Origin: Conus ventricosus
Lineage: Eukaryota > Mollusca > Gastropoda > Neogastropoda > Conidae
Assembly (NCBI GenBank): GCA_018398815.1
Contig: JAFLJL010014656.1
Location: 2,501 to 66,500 of the forward strand
Reading direction: 5' to 3'
Length of the DNA: 64,000 bases
The notes beneath the pieces were generated by a model. It saw only the letters and a list, made by a program, of their open reading frames with translations. It had not been told where the DNA came from and made no database searches. Within the stretch, counting starts at the first letter, position 1; every line of letters begins with the position of its first letter. Below, in pieces: positions 56,697 to 64,000 of this stretch. Position numbers and translations under genes: made by a program.

Positions 56697-57711
56697 TTTA
56701 TGGGTCGTTTATTCCCTACCTTCTGTTTCATTGCCTTCTATAAAGAATTTCATTATTATAGTTTATGTATTGTACCTATCGGAGTCTGAGGTCAGAAGGC
56801 AGCATGTATAAACCAGTGCCAACAGCAAAGGCTACTTTCTATCTTGCGTATTGTAGAACATGTTGGTACCTTTGAATACTTGAAGGTAAATCAACTGTAG
56901 AATTAATGGCGTCCTCTAAATTTGCTAAGTATTGTTTTTGTGCGTCAAAGCCAGTAGAAAGATCAGTTATGCTCGATCTCGCCTGTGCTTGCGAACCTAG
57001 CAAACACCAAACGTAAGTACGAATAGAGTCGTTTATTCGTTCTATTCCCGCTCTAGTTAGGCCCTAGAAGTGTCTAAGATAAATGTTGTCCATGCTGTTT
57101 TATGCTCTTGCTGTAGGGACCCGGGCTGAACAGTTGGGCCAAAAAGAAAGTTTTGAAAGGAGGATGCCAGTCATAGTTATACTTTCTGTGCGTGCCCCGA
57201 AAATAAAGGTCGCCTAGGCCATGATTAAGATCCAACTTTTGTCTAAAGTCTGTCTTGATGTTAATATTGAATTCGTTACAGATCCTTTCAAAAGCCTTCA
57301 TGTCTATTCTGTTGCTGAATGGATTAAACGGTTTGTCATTTGGTAATGGCGCTTGCAGTTCAGACAAAATACGTCTGAAGGTGTAATAGAAATGAAATCT
57401 GTACACTGACCTCACCAAAGGATCATGGTGATTTAAATGATCAGCATACGACACTCCACACCCAGTTGATGCGCAAAACACAGCAAAGTTTAACTGGTTC
57501 TGATAAAACTGCATCGGATGACTAAACCACGCTTTCTTGATGTGGTCGTTTTCAATAGGGGGGTTAAGATAGCTCTTCAATGGAGTACTCACCTTTTTAT
57601 GAAAAGAGGCAGTCTGGGTCACAGCAATGTCAAGAGTATCAGTTGCTAATTTTTAAGATTGTAGTGCGGCCCAACAGAATATTTTGCATCAGTATATTTG
57701 AATGCACTCAT
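56697..57711 (-). pseudogene. 335-aa conserved protein homologue (copy B), partly intact
   Basis: Partner of 36659-37670. The stretch 57622-57074 is open for 182 codons and, unlike copy A, has no break at CASTGCGVSYADHLNH. Breaks near the start (57660), at 57065 and beyond. It is divergent from the next gene across an 18-bp AT-rich leader. Confidence 0.75.
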
Positions 57712-57729
57712 TTTATTTTGTTTTAAAAA

Positions 57730-58418
57730 ATGTTTGTAACAATAACAACCCAAGACAGTCCTTCGTTTTTAGAACATGCTATTGATAACAATTGCGGGGC
57801 CAAAACGGTCGCGCTCCATGAAATATTTTACAAAGTCGAAGGGTTTAATATAAGCGAAACCAAGGGGAATAATAAGATTACAAAAGTTGTGGGGCTCAAA
57901 GCTAACCAGTTAACAATACCTGATGGTTATTACGGGTTTTGCTCACTAAAAGAAGCAATGAGTAAATTCAGCATTACTCTCAAACTTAACAATGCAAATC
58001 TAAAAACAATATTAACATTCGAACCTCAAAAAGCAGATTACTTATTTGATAAAGAGCTAGCTAAAATGTTAGGCTTTAAAGTTGACACTCAGGTCACTAA
58101 AAGATTTGTTGTTGCGCCAAACAAAACTACTTTTAAGGGGGAAAATCCGCTCGATCTTGCATTACATTCATTACTTTATGTTCATTTAGATGAGCTGAGC
58201 ACTGATGAAAACTTATATGATGGAAGGCCCTCAAATGTTTTAAGAGCTTTACCGGCGGGGAAAGCTGCATATTGCGATTATGAAATTATACAATTCCCTA
58301 ATTTACAGTTTAAAAGATTAGTTTGTGGGAGGGTTGGATCGTTTAATATAAAAATTGCAGACAAAGCAGGGAAAGTTTGAAATGCGATAACCTACACATT
58401 GTTTTGGAAATAAAATAA
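57730..58418 (+). CDS. Candidate minor capsid/penton-like protein, about 230 aa (copy B)
   Basis: Start MFVTITTQDSPSFLEHA right after TTTATTTTGTTTTAAAAA. Open for 216 codons; a single missing T in a T run near 58377 ends the frame, and the shifted frame adds about 12 codons ending LHIVLEI with stop at 58416-58418. Blocks: IPDGYYGFCSLKEA, ELAKMLGFKVD, LLYVHLDELS, and a late FNIKIADKAGK. The pattern (L-Y-V-x-x-D, then F-x-I-x-I-x-D-x-x-G, then a beta strand ending) suits a single jelly-roll minor capsid protein of Polintons; this is inference. A 5' fragment is in copy A. Confidence 0.45.
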
Positions 58419-58433
58419 TAAACTGTACTAAAA

Positions 58434-59088
58434 ATGTCGCGTGGCCAGAAGAATCCGGAGTTACATTAGCGCCTGTAAGGTGTATAACTTTAGAATTAAA
58501 AGACCTTGCAGATGTTGCGGACTTTGAACAGAACGGTGAGATAGGCGCTTTGTATGGTTTTGAGTACACTAAAGATGGTGATTATAAACGCAAACAGGTT
58601 GGCGACACCAAAAAGTTTCCTAAACTAGAACAGCTGCGCAATCTAGAAGCAAATAATGCTGGCCAGTATGAATATAAAATAGTTCGAAAGCCTGACCTCA
58701 AATGGCACTTAGAACCATATTTAGAATGGGAAATAAAATTTGAATTCATAAGCCCATTTACATATTTTAGCCGTCAAAAAAGTTTCAGAAAAGCATTCAA
58801 CTCTGGCCCTTTACATGTAAGTCTTATGCCGGACGACAATAGCCGGAAAGAAATTGAAATAACGCCGTATGGGAAAAAGCAGTACATCCTCCACAGAAAA
58901 GAAACAGTTGTAAAAAAGCTTCTACAAAATTACAGTTCTTTCCAAGCAGAAAATTAGGAGACACGTTCACAATGATATTTGAAATTTCTGTCTTTAAAGA
59001 TGTGGAGAGGGATGGGGTTTTTAATTCATTGTTAAAGCCTTACTTGTCAGAGAACAGAGAAATGTTCATTCTAAGGTCACCCGCCTGA
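58434..59088 (+). CDS. Unknown terminal element protein, about 210 aa, frame-broken
   Basis: The ATG at 58434 is followed within a few codons by a frame break (near 58445). The main frame then reads WPEESGVTLAPVRCITLELK to about 58957 (YLEWEIKFEFISPFTYFS in the middle). A second break near 58937 moves into KLGDTFTMIFEISVFKDVE and GVFNSLLKPY. The frame crosses into the right palindrome and stops at 59086-59088. It is not recognised, and no copy A homologue exists because A is truncated. Confidence 0.5.
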
Positions 59089-59145
59089 AACTAGTTTTAA
59101 CTAGTTTTAGGCGGGTGAGTTAGAATGAACATTTCTCTGTTCTCT
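59049..59145. repeat. Right terminal palindrome (hairpin) of the element
   Basis: A 97-bp near-palindrome. Arms: AGAGAACAG, then AGAAATGTTCATTCTA, an AGGT-versus-AGT mismatch, then CACCCGCC pairing with GGCGGGTG. The loop is GAAACTAGTTTTAACTAG. The inner flank TTACTTGTC is shared with the left end. The outer flank (CATGGGAAG) is host. Confidence 0.95.
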
Positions 59146-59319
59146 CATGGGAAGATATCCAGATCCTCCATTCAAATGCGGTATGGTAGATTTAGGTTTT
59201 ATCTCTTTGTTCTAGACCTTCAGTCTACAAATCTCTTGGATGAAACGATAAACAGTGGTCCCGCCTACGCTATTGATCCAGAGTACTTGAAACAAACCAA
59301 CAAACATACAAACCACAAC

Positions 59320-59353
<34 letters not shown>

Positions 59354-59534
59354 CGACAGCAGCAGCAACAACAACAACAACAATAATAACAACTGCAACA
59401 GGATGAGCTGTCCTTGGTAAAACTCGGTCCATCTGAAATGCAGTTTGATACCCACGCAGAAAAACAAAAACCGGACAGTGTTGTACTACTGCAAGTTCCT
59501 CTGAAGCAGAGCAGCCCATACTTTAAGCCGAAAA
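59146..59534. other. Right flank; AAC microsatellite
   Basis: Host DNA after the element, with an (AAC)n tract at about 59317-59390. No gene is seen. Confidence 0.7.
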
Positions 59535-59830
59535 TCTGTTATATTGAGAGAGTAAAGTATTGTCCGTCATCAGCTTTAAATTATCTCCCTCTATGTTGAG
59601 AGAGTAACAGAATACAGCTGGTCCGTCATCAATTCTAAATCATCTCCCTTTATGTTGAGAGAGTAACAGAGTACAGTTGGTCCGTCATCAACTATAAATC
59701 ATTTCCCTTTATGTTGAGAGAGTAACAGAATACAGCTGGTCTGTCATCAACGCTAAATCATCTCCCTTTATGTTGAGAGAGTAACAGAATACAGTTGGTC
59801 CGTCATCAACTCTAAATCATCTCCGCCTTT
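59535..59830. repeat. 60-bp minisatellite, about 5 copies
   Basis: Unit: TTGAGAGAGTAACAGAATAC, AGCTGGTCCGTCATCAA and TAAATCATCTCCCTTTATG. Confidence 0.9.
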
Positions 59831-59839
59831 CTTTTGCCT

Positions 59840-60085
59840 GTCGGGCCTGCAGGTGAAGTGTGGGGTGGTATTTACAGTCGTCGTTGGCCTGCAGGTGAAG
59901 TGTGAGGTGGTATTTACAGTCGTCGTTGGACTGCAGGTGAAGTGTGGGGTCGTGTTTAAAATCGTCGTTGGCCTGCAGGTGAAGTGTGGGGTGGTATGTA
60001 CAGTCGTCGTGGCCTGCAGGTGAAGTGTGGGGTGGTATGTACAGTCGTCGTTGGCCTGCAGGTGAAGTGTGGGGTGGTAAGGCAC
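59840..60085. repeat. 42-bp minisatellite, about 6 copies
   Basis: Unit: GGCCTGCAGGTGAAGTGTGG plus GGTGGTATTTACAGTCGTCGTT. The period is a multiple of three, hence the long minus-strand frame. Confidence 0.9.
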
Positions 60086-60119
60086 CGAACACAAGGAAGG
60101 TGACCAGCGAATTACGTAG

Positions 60120-60440
<321 letters not shown>

Positions 60441-60499
60441 TTCAGGTCTCTGCTTGACGCACATTTTCTGTCATGACTGTATACAGCTGTAGGCGTCAG

Positions 60500-61000
60500 T
60501 GCATCTTTTAGAAATGAAAAGTGACCATCACTTGAATGATACGTCACACATTCTGCAGTTAGAAATGAACAGTGACCATCACTTGAATGATACTTTGCAC
60601 GTTCTGAAGTTAGAAATGAAAAGTGACCATCACTTGAATGATACTTTACCCATTCTGCAGTTAATGAAAAGTAACCATCACTTGAATGATACTTTACACA
60701 TTCTGCGGTTAATGAAAGCAACCATCACTTGAATGATACTTTACACATTCTGCAGTTAGAAATGAAAAGTAACCCTCACTGAATGATACTTTACACATTC
60801 TGCAGTTAGAAATGAAAAGTAACCCTCACTGAATGATACTTTACACATTCTGCAGTTAATAAAAAAGTAACCCTCACTGAATGATACTTCACACATTCTG
60901 CAGTTAATGAAAAGTAACCCTCACTGAATGATACTTCACACATTCTGCAGTTAATGAAAAGTAACCCTCACTGAATGATACTTCACACATTCTGCAGTTA
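60500..61000. repeat. 51-bp minisatellite, about 10 copies
   Basis: Unit: TTAGAAATGAAAAGTGACC, ATCACTTGAATGATAC and TTTACACATTCTGCAG. Two subtypes (GACCATCACTTGAATG and AACCCTCACTGAATG) occupy the left and right halves. Confidence 0.9.
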
Positions 61001-61039
61001 AGTGCGCCACCGCAGCAAACGTTGCTGCACGACCCCACA

Positions 61040-61353
<314 letters not shown>

Positions 61354-61482
61354 TGCCTGATGGAGTCAGTCAGTGTCCAGCGGGCAAGCACGGGTCATCC
61401 TGTGATTCGGACTGCAGTGAGAACTGTGGTCAGGGACCTGGCAAAAACTTCTGTGACCAGAGTTCTGCAGAATGTTATGGCG
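61354..61482 (+). CDS. EGF-like exon X2, intact, MEGF/SREC-type receptor
   Basis: 129 nt, 43 codons, phase 1 at both ends, with acceptor ATACACAG and donor GTGAGTGAAAG. The translation includes CPAGKHGSSCDSDCSENCG then FCDQSSAECYG, an EGF-like module with eight-cysteine spacing as in MEGF10/11 and SREC extracellular regions. A corrupted copy lies at 12194-12329. Same strand and phase as exons Y and Z, so all may belong to one gene or a tandem family into whose intron the virus-like element has been placed. Confidence 0.8.
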
Positions 61483-61545
61483 GTGAGTGAAAGAGTTCTG
61501 CAGAATGTTATAGCGGTGAGTGAAAGAGTTCTGGAATGTTATGGT
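61483..61545 (+). repeat. Two extra copies of exon X end plus splice donor
   Basis: The first ~11 intron bases and last ~22 exon bases are repeated twice in tandem (33 bp, then a shortened copy), each with GTGAGT. Use of a later donor would read through an in-frame TGA (GAG TGA), so only the first donor keeps the frame. Confidence 0.8.
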
Positions 61546-61710
61546 GGTGAGTGAAGAAAGGATGCTCACAACGAAAGACACTATTTATTTTTGATTGACG
61601 ATTCCACAACGAACACATGTTCATAAGTCCACATGTACATGTATAAACACCAGGCCAAAGAGATGGAATGATCATTGGAGATATAAACTGGAGGCACGCG
61701 CGCGCGCGCG

Positions 61711-61795
<85 letters not shown>

Positions 61796-62133
61796 ATGGG
61801 CGTACAGGTTTTTCAGATAGCAAACTGCCAAATGTCTTACGTACCTAGTTTACTTTGACGGCAACCTGAATTCTTTTCGGATAGAACACTCCACATTCTG
61901 TTGTAATCGTTCGCCATCTCTTTCTTCTGGTTATCACTATTAATAACGGTATCATTATCATTATCAATTCTGTTATATTATTATTGTTATCATCATTATC
62001 ATAAATGTCACACTGTCCATTGCCATGGCTACGTTATCATGTTAAACATCGTACCTTCTTTGCCATTGCTACATTATCATTTTACTGGTTACATTTTTGG
62101 CCATTGTTATAATATTTTTACCAACACATTGTT
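61546..62133. other. Intron after exon X2; GT microsatellite
   Basis: (GT)n at about 61711-61793 with a CG run before it. ATTATCATTATCA motifs follow, collinear with 13380-14130. No exon is seen. Confidence 0.7.
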
Positions 62134-62191
62134 GTACTCCCTGTTCTTAAAGAACAGGGAGTACTTTAGAATGGGAACGAAGAAATTGCTG

Positions 62192-62279
<88 letters not shown>

Positions 62280-64000
62280 GTGTGTGTGGTCTGTGTGTGT
62301 GTGTCTGTGTGTCTGTGTGTCCGTGGTCAAAATGTGTTCCACTCGCTCCAGACGAAACTACTGGGCCGATCTTTCTATAAAAAAATGTAGGTATATTCAC
62401 TATGGGCCAAGGATGATGCCCGACGTTTTAGTTTACTGACTAACGGCTGTAACCGCCTGTAACGGTTTTTCTTCTCCATGGAATATCTCAGAACGTACTT
62501 GGCTGATCTTTGCGAAAAATAGCAGGTATGTTCATTATGGGTCACAGATGATGCCCGATGTTTTAGTTTACCTCGTTACAGCAGTTATTAACGGCAGTAA
62601 CAGCTTGTAACGGTTTTCCTTCTTTATAGAATATCTAAAAAAAAGTACTAAGCTGATCTTTCTGAAAATTTATAGATATGTTCACTATGGGTCACGGATG
62701 ATGCCCGATGTTTTAGTTTACCGTTACAGCCGTTACTAACGGGTGTAACGGCCTGTAACGCCTTTTCTTCTTTATGGAATATCTCAGAAAATACTTGGCC
62801 GATCTTTGTGAAAATTAGCAGGTATGTTCATTATGGGTCACGGATGATGTCCGACATTTTAGTTTACCCCGTTGTAGCCGTTACTAACGGCTGTAACGAC
62901 CTGTAACGGTTTTCCTTCTTTATAGAATATCTCAAAAAGTACTTGGCCGATCTTTCTGAATGTATGTCGGTATGTTCACTATGGGTCACGGATGATACCC
63001 GATGTTTTAGTTTACCGTTACAGCCGTTACTAACGGCTGTAACGGCCTGTAACGATTTTTCTTCTTTATAGAATATCTCAAAATGTAATTGGCCGATCTT
63101 TCTGAAAATTTGTAGGTATGTTCATTATGCGTCACGGATGATGCCTGATGTTTAATTTACCGTTACAGCCGTTACTAACGGCTGTAACGGCCTTAACGAT
63201 TTTTCTTCTTTATAGAATATCTCAATAGGTACTTGGCCAATCTTTCTGTAAATATGTAGATATGTTCATTATGCGTCACGAATAATGCCTGATGTTTTAG
63301 TTTACCTGTTATCGCCGTTAGTAACGGCTGTAACGGCCTGTAACGGTTTTTCTTCTGTATAGATTATCTCAGAAAGCACTTGGCCGAACTTTCTGAAAAA
63401 TTGTAGGTATGTTCATTATGGGTCACAAATAATGCCCGATGTTTTAGTTTATCATATATGCCGTTTCTAACGGCTGTAACGGCCTGTAACGTTTTTTCTT
63501 CTTCATGAAATATCTCAGAAAGTACTTGACTGATCTTTATTAACATTAGCAGGTGTGTTGATTATGGGCCACGAATAATGCCCGATGTTTTAGTTTACCG
63601 TTATAGCCATTATTAACGGCTGTAACGGCCTGTAACATTTTTTTTCTTTATGGAATATCTCAGAAACTGCTTGGCTGATCTTTGTGGACATTAGCAAGGA
63701 TGTTCACTATGGGTCACGGATGATGCCCGATGTTTTAGTTTACCGTTATACAGTTACTAACGGCTGTAACAGCCTGTAACGCTTTTTCTTCTTTATAGAA
63801 TATCTCAGAATATACTTGGCCGATCTTTGTGAAAATTAGCTTGTATGTTCATTATGGGTGACGGATGATGCCCGATGTTTTAGTTTACCGTTATAGCTGT
63901 TACCAACGGCTGTAACGGTTTTTCTTCTTTATAGAATATCTCAGAAAGTACGTGGCCGATATTTCTGCAAATTTGTAGGTATGTTCATTATGGGTCACGG
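62134..64000 (+). mobile_element. HINE/pearl-like element copy 3 with 146-bp satellite array
   Basis: Starts with a perfect 31-bp palindrome (GTACTCCCTGTTCTT, A, AAGAACAGGGAGTAC). TTTAGAATGGGAACGAAG, a (GT)n tract and TTCCACTCGCTCCAGAC follow, then about 11 units of the 146-bp repeat to the window end. The paralogous locus at about 14132 lacks it, giving an empty site and fixing the left boundary near 62134. Confidence 0.65.

Larger units (their letters stand above)
44897..59145. mobile_element. Polinton-like virus-like element, copy B, near complete (14.2 kb)
   Basis: Bounded by two terminal palindromes that share inner flanks (GACAAGTAAGACTTTAATAA on the left, its near reverse complement on the right). 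The gene order left to right is: unknown (+), hairpin array, two unknown (-), two unknown (+), integrase (+), polymerase (-), 219-aa homologue (-), capsid candidate (-), coiled-coil protein (+), 335-aa homologue (-), minor capsid candidate (+), unknown (+). No target-site duplication is evident (CAGCTC outside left, CATGGG outside right). The interval 50.5-56.5 kb is heavily indel-ridden relative to copy A. Confidence 0.8.

Overview
The window is animal, non-coding-dominated DNA, most likely from a marine mollusc (inference, from the dense dinucleotide microsatellites, a HINE/pearl-like repeat, multi-EGF receptor exons with GT-AG introns and a Polinton-like element). There are no bacterial features. 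Two blocks of exactly 1000 N (22638-23637, 34687-35686) are scaffold gaps. Roughly 6.2-17 kb has a poor consensus with inflated homopolymers, and several duplicated blocks carry scattered one-base indels, so many frame breaks may be sequencing or assembly error rather than biology.

Layout. 1-6.9 kb: minisatellites, a 146-bp satellite array belonging to a HINE/pearl-like element (with a nested 616-bp DNA transposon), and a minus-strand non-LTR retrotransposon tail. 6.9-17 kb: poorly resolved DNA with a second non-LTR reverse-transcriptase relic, pyrimidine tracts, a damaged EGF exon and a 28-bp G-rich minisatellite. 17-31 kb: two direct copies of a ~7-kb segment carrying plus-strand EGF-like exons (types called Y and Z here) of a MEGF10/scavenger-receptor-F-like gene. 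31-36.4 kb: more minisatellites and a gap. 36.4-59.1 kb: a virus-like element. 59-62 kb: minisatellites and an intact EGF exon (type X). 62.1-64 kb: another copy of the HINE-like element with its 146-bp array.

The virus-like element. A near-complete copy (B, 44897-59145, about 14.2 kb) lies between two terminal palindromes. It encodes a retroviral-type integrase, a protein-primed family B DNA polymerase with Polinton-type motifs and an embedded HNH/endonuclease VII-like domain, a candidate double-jelly-roll capsid protein, a candidate minor capsid protein, and about nine conserved-looking proteins of unknown function. Immediately left of it lies an inverted, truncated but better-preserved copy (A, 36379-44896). 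No packaging ATPase or maturation protease is recognisable. The genes are compact, divergent or convergent, and several start directly after an AT-rich leader.

Most unusual signals. (1) The two ends of element B are not identical inverted repeats. Each is a self-complementary hairpin with the same 9-bp base, a 16-bp stem whose sequence differs but stays paired, and the same asymmetric bubble, which is more like hairpin-ended viral genomes than ordinary Polinton TIRs. (2) The EGF exons of the host gene are bordered by minisatellites made from their own exon-intron boundaries, multiplying splice donors (type X), splice acceptors (types Z and X) or an exon 3' end (type Y). (3) An array of hairpins carrying TATA motifs sits inside the element beside other AT-rich repeats and could be a promoter or origin.
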